Below, in pieces: positions 47,223 to 56,229 of a DNA stretch of 64,000 bases. The stretch comes from JAXMCI01 sp046349435 (GTDB taxonomy: Bacteria > Pseudomonadota > Alphaproteobacteria > Dongiales > Dongiaceae). Every line of letters starts with the position of its first letter. Position 1 is the first letter of the stretch. The stretch is from positions 70,903 through 134,902 of the forward strand of contig JAXMCI010000020.1 in assembly GCA_046349435.1 (NCBI GenBank). The letters are read 5' to 3'. Made by a program: the position numbers and the translations under genes. Under the pieces are notes generated by a model that saw only the letters and a list, made by a program, of their open reading frames with translations, ran no database searches and was not told where the DNA came from.

Positions 47223-48002
47223 CTACACCACCTCGAGACGGGCCGAGCCCAGCCCGTCCACCGTGAAGATCGCGGTCTCGCCGGCGGCGATCGGCGCGGT
47301 CGGCACCAGGCTGCCGGTCATGACGATCATGCCGGCGCGGATCGTGCCGCCGCGGCCGGTCACCAGGTTGGCCACCCAGGCGAGCGCCCGCAGCGGCCCG
47401 TCGGCGCCGCCCTCGACCGGCGGCCGGCCGGCGACCTCGAGCCGCCCGCGCAGCGCCGCGAGCCCGGCCGTCGCCGGCAGCGGCTGCGGCGCCCCGAGCA
47501 CCACCCCCTGGTTCCAGCAATTGTCGGCGATCAGGCTCAGCGCCTCGGTCTCCTTGTAGACGGCGCGCCGGTCGTCGACCAGCTCGAAGGCCGGCATCAC
47601 GGCGGCCACCGCCGCGGCGACGCTCTCGGCGGTGAAGGGGGCAGCGGCGGCCGGCAGGTCGGCGCCGAGCCGGAAGGCGAGCTCGCACTCGATCTTCAGG
47701 CTGACATGGTCGGCGGCGCGCAGCCGCGCCGGGCTGCGGTGCACCGTCTTCGCGAAGATCGCGCCGGCGCAGGGCCGGTCGATGCCCATCAGCTGCTGCA
47801 TCACCGCCGTCGTGGTGGCGATCTTCCAGCCGGCGATCGGCCCGTTCACCGGCCGCGCCAGGTCGTGGAATGCGTCCTGGATGCGATAGGCCTCGTCGAT
47901 GCCGGCGGGCCGCAGCGCGCCGGTCAGGTTGGCGTAGCTGTCGCCCCGGCGGTGGGACTCCCACAACGTGCGGGCTGCGCGCTCGGCGGTGTCCCGGTCC
48001 AT
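47223..48002 (-). CDS. 2-keto-4-pentenoate hydratase/fumarylacetoacetase-family protein
   Basis: A 259-residue protein of the MhpD-like hydratase group. YRIQDAFH, GWKIATTTAVMQQLMG, IECELAFRLG and the late GPLRALAWVANLVTGRGGTIRAGMIVMTG are the family pattern. Glutamates expected to bind metal are in KIECELAF and FELVDDR. Related enzymes hydrate or decarboxylate 2-oxo-4-enoates from aromatic-ring breakdown. It starts a minus-strand trio with the atypical SDR and the YihU-like reductase, so a degradation route is likely. It is divergent from the CmcJ-type gene. Confidence 0.82.
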   Translation of the reverse strand: MDRDTAERAARTLWESHRRGDSYANLTGALRPAGIDEAYRIQDAFHDLARPVNGPIAGWKIATTTAVMQQLMGIDRPCAGAIFAKTVHRSPARLRAADHVSLKIECELAFRLGADLPAAAAPFTAESVAAAVAAVMPAFELVDDRRAVYKETEALSLIADNCWNQGVVLGAPQPLPATAGLAALRGRLEVAGRPPVEGGADGPLRALAWVANLVTGRGGTIRAGMIVMTGSLVPTAPIAAGETAIFTVDGLGSARLEVV

Positions 48003-48195
48003 CGCCCCGCCTCCTCTCCTGCCCGGCCGCAACCGGCCGGCCGGCGCATCATGGCCCAGCGCCCCCGGGCTGGCCAGCGCAAGGTCCGCTTGACGAGCGC
48101 ATGAGATTTATTCGCTGGCGAGGCGCCTTGCCCCGCATCCACATCAGATCGGCGGCCGTCGATCGAGCCCCATACCGGCCGTCGTGGAGAGTGCG

Positions 48196-49044
48196 ATGAA
48201 CCAGCAGATCGATCTCCGGCTACCCGCCGGCGGCGAGCGCGTCGTCGCGGCGCTGAACTACCTGGTCCCGGGGCCGGGCAAGCCCTTCACCTACATGTAT
48301 CCCCCGCCGCCCGGCGAGCCGGAGCGCTCGGGCGTCTACGCGGCGCAGGCCATGCCGATCCACGACGGCCGCGCCGCCGGCCCCTTCTCGCTCGACCTCC
48401 AGGGCTTCGCGCTGCGCCCGCACCGCAGCGCCGTCGGCGGGTTCTCCGACCGGCAGGCGATCCTCGGCGCCTACTACCGCGAGGTCGAGCAGCTGATCCG
48501 GGAGGAAACCGGCGCCGAGGCGGTGCTCGCCTTCGACCACAATGTGCGCTCCGCGCCGAAGGAGGCCGCCGGCGTCCCGGAGATCCGCTCGCCCGTGCTG
48601 CGGGTGCACAACGACTACACCTTCGCCTCGGCACCGCAGCGGGTGCGCGCCCTGCTCGGTCCCGCCGAGGCTGAGCGGCGGCTGGCCGGCCGCTTCGCCT
48701 TCGTCAATGCCTGGCGGCCGATCACCGAGCCGGTCGAGGACTCGCCGCTCGCGCTCTGCGATGCCCGCAGCATCGATCCGCGCGACCTCGTCGCCATCGA
48801 CCTGCGCTATCCCGACCGCACCGGCGAGGTCTTCGCCCTCAGGGCCGATCCCGGCCACCGCTGGTACTACTTCCCGCGGATGCGCCGCGACGAGCTGCTG
48901 CTGATCAAGTGCTACGACTCGGCGACCGACGGCCGCGCGCGGCTGGCCGCCCACACCGCCTTCGTCAACCCCGCCGCGCCGGCCGGCGCCGTGCCGCGGG
49001 AGAGCATCGAGGTGCGCACCGTGGCGTTCTTCCCGGCCGGCTAG
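48196..49044 (+). CDS. CmcJ/NvfI-family oxidoreductase-like protein
   Basis: A 282-residue soluble protein of the CmcJ/asaB-like family. RVHNDYTFASAPQRVRALL and FAFVNAWRPITEPVEDSPLALCDARSI are the hallmarks, followed by RWYYFPRMRRDELLLIKCYDSATDGRARLAAHTAF. Members are linked to tailoring of secondary metabolites and resemble non-heme iron enzymes, with conserved His and Asp in VHNDYT. The reaction is not established. Its end nearly meets the convergent PhyH gene (9 bases between stops). Confidence 0.8.
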   Translation: MNQQIDLRLPAGGERVVAALNYLVPGPGKPFTYMYPPPPGEPERSGVYAAQAMPIHDGRAAGPFSLDLQGFALRPHRSAVGGFSDRQAILGAYYREVEQLIREETGAEAVLAFDHNVRSAPKEAAGVPEIRSPVLRVHNDYTFASAPQRVRALLGPAEAERRLAGRFAFVNAWRPITEPVEDSPLALCDARSIDPRDLVAIDLRYPDRTGEVFALRADPGHRWYYFPRMRRDELLLIKCYDSATDGRARLAAHTAFVNPAAPAGAVPRESIEVRTVAFFPAG

Positions 49045-49053
49045 CCTGGAGCC

Positions 49054-49875
<822 letters not shown>

Positions 49876-49879
49876 GCGC

Positions 49880-51007
49880 TCAGACTTCCCTGGCTGCGGC
49901 GGCGCCGGGGATCATAGCGCCGCCGCCGGGCGCCAGCGAGGCCAGCAATGCGGCGACCCGCTCGGCGAACCGGTCGGCATGGAAGTGCGCGAGGCCTGCC
50001 GGCACGGCCTTGGGCCGCGCCAGCGCAGCCAGGATGCCGGCCTGCAGCGCGGCGGCGTCGTCCGGGTCGACCAGGATGCCGAGCTCGCCCTGGCGCAGGG
50101 CCTCGCGGCTGGCGTCGAGCCGGCTGCCCAGCACCGGGATGCCGCAGGCCATCGCCTCGAGATAGACGATGCCGAACCCCTCCCCGCGCCCGGGCATCAC
50201 GAAGGCGTCGGCCAGCCGGTAGTGCTCGGCCTTCTCGGCCTCCGGCACGCGGCCGCAGAACACCACCCGGCCGCCGAGCCCGAGGGCCGCCGCCTTCGCC
50301 TCCAGCCGCGGCCGGTCGTCGCCGTCGCCGGCGACGAGATAGGCGAGGTCCGGCCGCGCGGCAAGCAGCGCCGGCAGGCACTCCAGCACCTCGTCGATGC
50401 CCTTGTAGCGCTCGGCGGCGGCGAGCCGGCCCAGGGTCAGCAGCACGGCCTTGCCCTGCAGCCCGTAGCGCGCGGCCAGCGCCGGGCTGCGCGGGCCTGG
50501 CCCGAAGGGCCGCAGATCGACCGTCGGCGGCAGCACCACGGCGCGCTCCGGCGCCAGCCCGGACCAGGCGATCAGCCGCTGGCGCGTCAGCTCGCTGATC
50601 GACAGCACGCGGTCGACCCGGGGCACCAGCCGGTCCGCGGCGCCGCCCGAGGGCTGCCAGGCATCGATGCCGTAGACGACCAGCAGCTGCCGCGCGCCGG
50701 CCAGCCGGGCCGCGCGATGCGCCAGCGGCAGGAGACGCAGGTGGCCGCACAGCACCAGCTGGAAGCGGCCGCCGAGCAGCGCCTGGTGCAGCGCCGCGCC
50801 GGCGAAGGCGAGCTTGCCGCGGGCGGCCGACGGCACCAGCCGCACCCGCTCGGGCACCGGTCCCGCCGCGCCGGGCAGGCGCCGCAGCAGGGTGACGATC
50901 TCCGAGACCGCCGGCGCCCGGGCGGCGGCGGCGAGCAGGTCGCGGTCGAATTGCGCGATCCCGCCGCCGGCGCCGTAGGCCTCCGGCAGCAGCGCCAGCA
51001 CTCTCAT
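49880..51007 (-). CDS. GT4-type family 1 glycosyltransferase
   Basis: A 375-residue GT-B glycosyltransferase. The N-terminal PEAYGAGGGIAQFDRDLLAA loop, the middle TLGRLAAAERYKGIDEVLECL and the donor-site motif GEGFGIVYLEAMACGIPVLGS are typical of GT4 enzymes using nucleotide sugars. It overlaps the asnB stop by four bases (51004-51007). The acceptor is unknown; exopolysaccharide or a glycosylated metabolite is possible. Confidence 0.9.
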   Translation of the reverse strand: MRVLALLPEAYGAGGGIAQFDRDLLAAAARAPAVSEIVTLLRRLPGAAGPVPERVRLVPSAARGKLAFAGAALHQALLGGRFQLVLCGHLRLLPLAHRAARLAGARQLLVVYGIDAWQPSGGAADRLVPRVDRVLSISELTRQRLIAWSGLAPERAVVLPPTVDLRPFGPGPRSPALAARYGLQGKAVLLTLGRLAAAERYKGIDEVLECLPALLAARPDLAYLVAGDGDDRPRLEAKAAALGLGGRVVFCGRVPEAEKAEHYRLADAFVMPGRGEGFGIVYLEAMACGIPVLGSRLDASREALRQGELGILVDPDDAAALQAGILAALARPKAVPAGLAHFHADRFAERVAALLASLAPGGGAMIPGAAAAREV

Positions 51008-52803
51008 CGTCCGCGCTCGGCCTCGCGATAGACGTGCAGCGCCCAGTCCCGCAGGCCGCGGGCCGGCCGGCCGGTGCGCCGCCGGTGCCAGTCGGCGACC
51101 GGCGCGACGAAGCCGGTCTTGCGCCGCTGCCGGATCGCCGGCGGCAGGGCGGCGCCGAGGCAGTCGGCGAGCTCGCTCTTGGTCGGCGGCTGCGGCGAGA
51201 CGATCAGCGGCGCCAGGCGCTGCAGCAGCTGGCTGTCGACCAGCGGCGGGCGGACCTCGACCGAATGCGCCAGCCCGGCCCAGTCGGCGTCGCGCAGCAG
51301 CTGGCCGCGCATGTACCAGCTGAGCTCGAGCGCCGAGACCTTGGCGCGGGCCGTCGGCACCCCCTCGGTGGTGCGCTCCAGCCGGGTCAGCGGATCGAGC
51401 GTCTTCCACCCCTCGCGCACCATCTCCGGGTCGAGCAGCCCGGGCAGCTCCCAGGGCATGAACAGCCCGCGGCGCAGCAGGTAGGCGCCCCCATAGTCGG
51501 TGCCGTACTCGAGCAGCCCGGCATATTTCGGCGAGGTCAGGCGGCGCAGGGCCGGCGCGCTGACCCGCCGCAGCGCGCGGCCCAGCGCCGGGGCGCGGCG
51601 CAGCGGCCCCAGCCGGCGCACCAGCCGGGGGATCTGGCCGAAGCTCGGGTAGCTGCCGAACAGCTCGTCGCCGCCGAGGCCGGAGAGCGCCACCTTGAGG
51701 CCGGAGCGGGCCGCCGCGCGGGCCACGAAGTAGGTGTTGACGCCGTCGATCGAGGGCTGGTCCATGGCGGCGAGCAGCCGGTCGTGCTCGGCCGCGAAAT
51801 CCGCGGCGTCGATCCAGTGCGTCGCGTGCGCCGCGCCGAGCTGCCGGGCGCTCTCGCGCGCCAGCCCGGTCTCGTCGTTCTCGGTGCCGCGGCATTCCGG
51901 GAAGCCCAGCGTGACGGTGCGCAGCTCGGGTCCCGCGAGCTCGGCGCCGAGCGCCAGCAGCGCGGTGGAATCGAGGCCCGCCGACAGGAAGATCCCGACC
52001 GTTACGTCGGCCACGAGGTGGTGGCGCACGCTGTCGAGCAGCGCATCGCGCAGCAGGGCCCGGCGGGCCTGCGGCGAGTCCGGGACAGGCTGCCCGGCGG
52101 CCGCGGCGAGCGTGGCCGGGATGTCGAAGTAGCGGGCCAGCCGCGCGCCCTCGGCGCTGACCGTGAGCGTGTGGCCGGCCGGCAGCGCGCGGATCTCGCG
52201 ATGCAGCGTGTAGGGCTCCGGCACGTAGCCGAGCAGCAGGAAGCCGACATGGCCGGCCGGCTCGGGCGTCGTCTCGACGCCGCCGCCGGCGCGCAGCGCC
52301 TTGACCTGCGAGGCGAAGCGGCAGACCCCGTTGGCCGCCGCGTAGTAGAAGGGCCGGATGCCGAACGGATCGCGGGCGGCGAAGAGATGGCGCCGCGCCT
52401 CGTCCCAGATGGCGAAGGCGAACATGCCGCGCAGCCGCCCGACCATCGCCGGCCCGTGCCGGGCGTAGAGCTGCAGCAGCACCTCGGTGTCGGAGCCGGT
52501 GCGGAAGACGTCGCCGTGCTGGGCGAGCTCGGCGCGCAGCTCCCGGTAGTTCAGGATCTCGCCGTTGAAGACGATGCGATAGGCGCCGTCTGCGGTCTGC
52601 ATCGGCTGGTCGGACTCGGGCCGTGGATCGATGATCGCCAGCCGCCGGTGACAGAAGCCGACGGTCCCGTCGCTCGAGATCCAGAGGCCCGCACCGTCCG
52701 GCCCGCGCGTCCGCATCGCCTCGCGCATGGCCACCAGCTCATCGGACGAGACGCGCGCATTGGCGCCCCGGCCGAACACAACCACTCCGCCTATTCCACA
52801 CAT
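51004..52803 (-). CDS. asnB: Asparagine synthase (glutamine-hydrolysing), AsnB family
   Basis: A 599-residue amidotransferase. The N-terminal nucleophile is Cys2 of MCGIGGVVVFG, with RGPDG, VFNGEILNY and SDTEVLLQLY in the glutaminase domain. The synthetase domain has the PP-loop LSAGLDSTALLAL and ALSGLGGDELFGSYP. Such AsnB-like enzymes in glycosyltransferase operons often amidate sugars or surface polysaccharide rather than aspartate. It is the first gene in the operon with the GT4 and PhyH genes, so a role other than asparagine supply is quite possible. Confidence 0.9.
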   Translation of the reverse strand: MCGIGGVVVFGRGANARVSSDELVAMREAMRTRGPDGAGLWISSDGTVGFCHRRLAIIDPRPESDQPMQTADGAYRIVFNGEILNYRELRAELAQHGDVFRTGSDTEVLLQLYARHGPAMVGRLRGMFAFAIWDEARRHLFAARDPFGIRPFYYAAANGVCRFASQVKALRAGGGVETTPEPAGHVGFLLLGYVPEPYTLHREIRALPAGHTLTVSAEGARLARYFDIPATLAAAAGQPVPDSPQARRALLRDALLDSVRHHLVADVTVGIFLSAGLDSTALLALGAELAGPELRTVTLGFPECRGTENDETGLARESARQLGAAHATHWIDAADFAAEHDRLLAAMDQPSIDGVNTYFVARAAARSGLKVALSGLGGDELFGSYPSFGQIPRLVRRLGPLRRAPALGRALRRVSAPALRRLTSPKYAGLLEYGTDYGGAYLLRRGLFMPWELPGLLDPEMVREGWKTLDPLTRLERTTEGVPTARAKVSALELSWYMRGQLLRDADWAGLAHSVEVRPPLVDSQLLQRLAPLIVSPQPPTKSELADCLGAALPPAIRQRRKTGFVAPVADWHRRRTGRPARGLRDWALHVYREAERGR

Positions 52804-52848
52804 CAGAGCCTCGGACCCGACATTCCGCGCTCTGAGATCCCACCCGGG

Positions 52849-52867
52849 CCGACCGTAGCACGGTCGG
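52849..52867. terminator. Hairpin upstream of asnB
   Basis: A perfect 8-base-pair stem, CCGACCGT (52849-52856) and ACGGTCGG (52860-52867), has a 3-base loop. It lies between the small coiled-coil gene and asnB, both on the minus strand, so it could end the former or act in the asnB leader. No T-run is seen. Confidence 0.35.
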
Positions 52868-52931
52868 TGCCGGCGATTGCACGCCTTTCCCGGCGGATTA
52901 CAGGGAATTAATCACACGCGAAACTTGTCCG

Positions 52932-53099
52932 TCAGGGATCGGCCGCATGTCCGAGGCGCTGCAGCAGCGCGCGCAGCCGCGCGACCTCGGCCAGGGCCTC
53001 GTCCCGCTCGCGCTCGGCCCGCTGCTGGCGCGCCAGCGCCCGCGTCAGCTCGCGGCGCAGGTTGGCGAGGTAGTCCGTGCCGGTCTCGCTGCCCATCAT
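52932..53099 (-). CDS. Small coiled-coil protein
   Basis: A possible 55-residue protein, MMGSETGTDYLANLRRELTR then a long charged helix rich in Arg, Glu and Ala ending LLQRLGHAADP. The heptad-like leucines and the ERERDEALAEVARLRALL stretch suggest a coiled coil. No clear ribosome-binding site precedes the ATG. The gene is supported mainly by its plausible protein character, and it may be spurious. Confidence 0.35.
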   Translation of the reverse strand: MMGSETGTDYLANLRRELTRALARQQRAERERDEALAEVARLRALLQRLGHAADP

Positions 53100-53243
53100 T
53101 GGCCAAGGCTCGTGCCGTGCTGTTGGCGTGCCGTACCGCTGCATCGTAGCGCATGCGGCCGGGCGCCGGGCCTTTGCCGGCGCGCGCGTCCCGGTCAAGA
53201 TGCCGGCGGGACGGCGGCTCGCCGTCGCGAATGGGGGATGCCG

Positions 53244-54161
53244 ATGCGCATTGGCCGTTTCGCCTGGCCGGCGCTGTTGCTGCTGGCCGCCGCCTGCGCC
53301 GGGCCGGCGCCGCCGCCGGCATCGCCGCGGCCACCGCCCGGCCCGGCCGTCGTCGCGCCCGCGCCGCCGCCCGCGCCGCCTGCCCCGGCGTCCGCGGCCG
53401 AGGCGGAGGCGCTGCGGGCCGCTCTCGCGCGGGAGGTCCCGGCGCGGACGGATTGCGGGCCCGATCCGCGGGCCTGGATCGCCGCCGCCGCCGATGCGCT
53501 GGCCGGCGCCGGGGTCCGGATCGACCGGCCGCAGCTTCTCGTTGCCGTCGACCGCAATCCCCAGGTCCAGCAGCTCTGCATCATCCTTGCCGCGCCGGAG
53601 GTGGCCGGAGGGCCGGTGGCCGGTTGGCTAGTGATCGGCGGCGGCAAGGTGTCGACCGGCCAGGCCGGGCGGAAGGGGTACTACATCACCCCCACCGGTG
53701 TGTTCGCCCACACCGAGGCGATTCTCGATTACCGCGCGCTGGGAACGGTCAACGAGAACGGCATCCGCGGGCTCGGCGCGGCAGGGATGCGGGTCTGGGA
53801 CTTCGGCTGGCAGACGGCGGTGAAGGGCTGGCGCGACGATGGCGAGACCGGCGAGATCCGGCTGCTGCTCCACGCCACCGACCCTGATCTGCTGGAGAGC
53901 CGCCTCGGCCGGCCCGCCTCGCAGGGCTGCGTGCGCATCGCGGCGGCGATGAACCGCTTCCTCGATCGTCACGGGGTGCTCGACTGGCGCTACGAGCGCC
54001 TCGCCGCCGAGGACCCGGCGATCCGCGCGGTGCTGGCCCCCGACCGCACCCCGACGCCGCTCGCCGGCGACCTGCTGGTCGTCTTCGATTCCGCCGGGCG
54101 CCCCGCCGCCACCCCTCTGGCCTCGACCCCGACCGACCGGGCGGCGCCCGCCTGCTCGTGA
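53244..54161 (+). CDS. L,D-transpeptidase (YkuD)-like lipoprotein
   Basis: A 305-residue predicted lipoprotein. The signal MRIGRFAWPALLLLAAAC ends in a lipobox and is followed by a proline-alanine spacer (about residues 20-50). The YkuD-type catalytic region shows ITPTGVFAHTE, a His in LLLHATDPDLLE and PASQGCVRI, whose Cys is the expected nucleophile. These enzymes cross-link peptidoglycan or attach proteins to it. The ATG at 53238 is also in frame, but ATG 53244 has a GGGGA site about 6 bases upstream. Many family members diverge, so activity is not certain. Confidence 0.78.
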   Translation: MRIGRFAWPALLLLAAACAGPAPPPASPRPPPGPAVVAPAPPPAPPAPASAAEAEALRAALAREVPARTDCGPDPRAWIAAAADALAGAGVRIDRPQLLVAVDRNPQVQQLCIILAAPEVAGGPVAGWLVIGGGKVSTGQAGRKGYYITPTGVFAHTEAILDYRALGTVNENGIRGLGAAGMRVWDFGWQTAVKGWRDDGETGEIRLLLHATDPDLLESRLGRPASQGCVRIAAAMNRFLDRHGVLDWRYERLAAEDPAIRAVLAPDRTPTPLAGDLLVVFDSAGRPAATPLASTPTDRAAPACS

Positions 54162-54259
54162 ATCCACGCCTCTCGATTGTCACGATACGCCAAGCGGAAT
54201 AAGTGGCTTGCCTGCCTCGTTATGATCGACGCCTAGTATTCCGGGCCATCGGGGGGTCT

Positions 54260-55258
54260 ATGGTTCGTTCGAGTCTTGCCGCGGCGCCGTCGGGCCGGCG
54301 CCGTGCGGGGGGGTGGCTGCGCCGGGGCCGGCCGCGCGCTCTGGCCGTGCCGCTGTTCGTCCTGGTCTTGCCGCTGGTTGCGCCCGAGGCGCGGGCCGGC
54401 GACATCGAGGATTGCCGCGTGCTGCAGATCGCCGCCTGCCGCCGCGCGGCGGAGGCCGGCGATGCCGAGGGCCAGCTGCTGCTCGGCGCCATGCTGGAGA
54501 CGGGGACCGGCGTGCGCCAGGATCCCCTCGAGGCGGCCGCCTGGTATCGCCTCGCCGCCGATCGCGGCAGCAGCCTGGCCGCCAGCCGCCTCGGCGCACT
54601 GGTGGCCGCGCATCGCCTCGACCCTCCCGATCAGCTCACGGTCCGCAGCCTGCCGCCGTTCCTGCCGCCGTTCCTGCCGGCGATCACGACGAGGCCCGCG
54701 CGCCCCGACCCCTCCGGCGCCACCATCATCTCCACCGACCTCGGCCGGCTGCCGAAATGGCAGCGGGTGCGCGACTGGATCGTCGAGGACAGCGGCCGCG
54801 AGCGCGATGCCGCGCTCGACGGCTGGGCGCGCTGGGCCGAGGGCCTGAGGAGCCGGCCGGTCGGCGAGCGGCTGGTGGCGATCAACGATCGCGTCAACGG
54901 GTCCTTCCGCTACGCCGGCGACACCGAGGTCTGGGGCGAGCGCAACCACTGGCCGACGCCGCCCGAGGTGATCGCCAAGGGCGTCACCGACTGCAAGGGC
55001 TACGCCATCATGAAGCTGTGGCTGGCGCGGCTGGCGGGCGTCGGCGACGACAACCTCAAGCTGGTGGTCGGCACGCTGCCGGTGACGCACCAGATGCATG
55101 CCGTCCTGCGGGTCGATGCCGGCGGCATGCCGGTGGTGCTCGATTCGCTGCGCTCCGCGGTGATGGCCGACGACGCCACCGACCTCAGCCCGGTCCTGAT
55201 GGCGGATCTGCAGGAGCTGCAGCTGTTCGTCGACCGCCTGGCCACCATCGGCAACTGA
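54260..55258 (+). CDS. Sel1-repeat protein with BTLCP transglutaminase-like cysteine peptidase domain
   Basis: A 332-residue exported protein. After a hydrophobic signal (PLFVLVLPLVAPEARA) come one to two Sel1-like repeats (EAGDAEGQLLLGAMLETGTGV and DPLEAAAWYRLAADRGSS). A proline-rich linker then leads to a BTLCP domain (about residues 160-332) with Cys in TDCKGYAIMKL, His in QMHAVLRVD and Asp in VVLDSLRS. This resembles LapG-like periplasmic proteases that cut biofilm adhesins, though no LapD or adhesin gene is in view. The ATG at 54260 follows GGGGGGT. Confidence 0.78.
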   Translation: MVRSSLAAAPSGRRRAGGWLRRGRPRALAVPLFVLVLPLVAPEARAGDIEDCRVLQIAACRRAAEAGDAEGQLLLGAMLETGTGVRQDPLEAAAWYRLAADRGSSLAASRLGALVAAHRLDPPDQLTVRSLPPFLPPFLPAITTRPARPDPSGATIISTDLGRLPKWQRVRDWIVEDSGRERDAALDGWARWAEGLRSRPVGERLVAINDRVNGSFRYAGDTEVWGERNHWPTPPEVIAKGVTDCKGYAIMKLWLARLAGVGDDNLKLVVGTLPVTHQMHAVLRVDAGGMPVVLDSLRSAVMADDATDLSPVLMADLQELQLFVDRLATIGN

Positions 55259-55350
55259 CGCCGTCATCGTCCGGCTGGACAGGCCGGCGGCCGCTCGTCA
55301 TCACTCAGGGCGCCGGCGGTGCTCCCGACCGGCGCCCGATGGAGGCGGCG

Positions 55351-56073
55351 ATGGCGCGCATAGTCCTGATCCGGCATGGCGACGAGCCCGACGACGACCG
55401 CGTCGTCACCTGGTTCCGCTTCCACGGCATCGAGCCGGAGATCCGCAAGCCCTTCAAGGGCGAGCCGCTGGGCGCGGTCGATTCGTCGGTGATCGGCAGC
55501 GTCCTCTATGGCGGCCCGTTCAACGTCTTCGAGGAGGCGCGCCACCCCTTCCTGCATGACGAGAACCGGTGGATCGCCGACTGCATCGCGCGCCAGGTGC
55601 CGCTGCTCGGCATCTGCCAGGGCGCGCAGTCGATCGCCCATGTGCTGGGTGCCGCGGTCGGGCCGAGGCCGGGCGAGCCGCACGAGTTCGGCTACTACGA
55701 GATCCGCGCCACCGCGGCCGGTCGCGCCTGGCTGCCGGAGCGGCTGGTGGTGGCCGAGTCGCATTTCCACGAGTTCCAGCTGCCGGCTGGCGCCGAGCTC
55801 CTCGCCGCGAGCGAGGGCTTCGCCCGGCAGGCCTTCCGCTACGGCCCGTCCGCCTTCGCCTTCCAGTTCCACGCCGAGCAGACGCCGGCCGGCTTCCGGC
55901 GCTGGCAGATGCGGCCCGAGGCGCCCTGGGGCCGCCCCGGCGTCCAGGAGCGGGCGGCGCAGGACGCGCTGATGGCGCAGCACGACGCCCGCCAGCATGA
56001 CTGGTTCATGGGCTTCCTCGACCGCCTGTTCGGCCCGGCGGTGGCGGCGCACCGGGGCTCCGCCGCGGCCTGA
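55351..56073 (+). CDS. Class I glutamine amidotransferase-like protein
   Basis: A 240-residue single-domain amidotransferase homologue (GMP-synthase-like type). The nucleophile Cys is in LLGICQGAQSIAHVLG, and the His-Glu pair is in FQFHAEQTPAGF. The GSVLYGGPFNVFEE region sets the oxyanion loop. Stand-alone members hydrolyse gamma-glutamyl compounds or serve unknown partners. The ATG at 55351 has GGAGG well placed; ATG 55339 is possible. Spaced 92 bases from the BTLCP gene. Confidence 0.8.
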   Translation: MARIVLIRHGDEPDDDRVVTWFRFHGIEPEIRKPFKGEPLGAVDSSVIGSVLYGGPFNVFEEARHPFLHDENRWIADCIARQVPLLGICQGAQSIAHVLGAAVGPRPGEPHEFGYYEIRATAAGRAWLPERLVVAESHFHEFQLPAGAELLAASEGFARQAFRYGPSAFAFQFHAEQTPAGFRRWQMRPEAPWGRPGVQERAAQDALMAQHDARQHDWFMGFLDRLFGPAVAAHRGSAAA

Positions 56074-56229
56074 CGCCGCCAGCTTTGCCGTTGCCCGCCG
56101 CCGCAGCCGCCTGCTATTCAGGATTGCATCGCCGGACGGGGGACCGGCGGTCGGCCGCCCGCCCGGATCGGGCCGGTGGCCGCGGCTTGCGAAGCCCCTG
56201 CCCTCCGTCGCCGCGGGGAATCGGGACCG

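Noticed and set aside
54221..54226. TATGAT box before the Sel1-BTLCP gene
   Set aside because: No matching -35 box at normal spacing. A TTGTCA at 54177-54182 is too far away.
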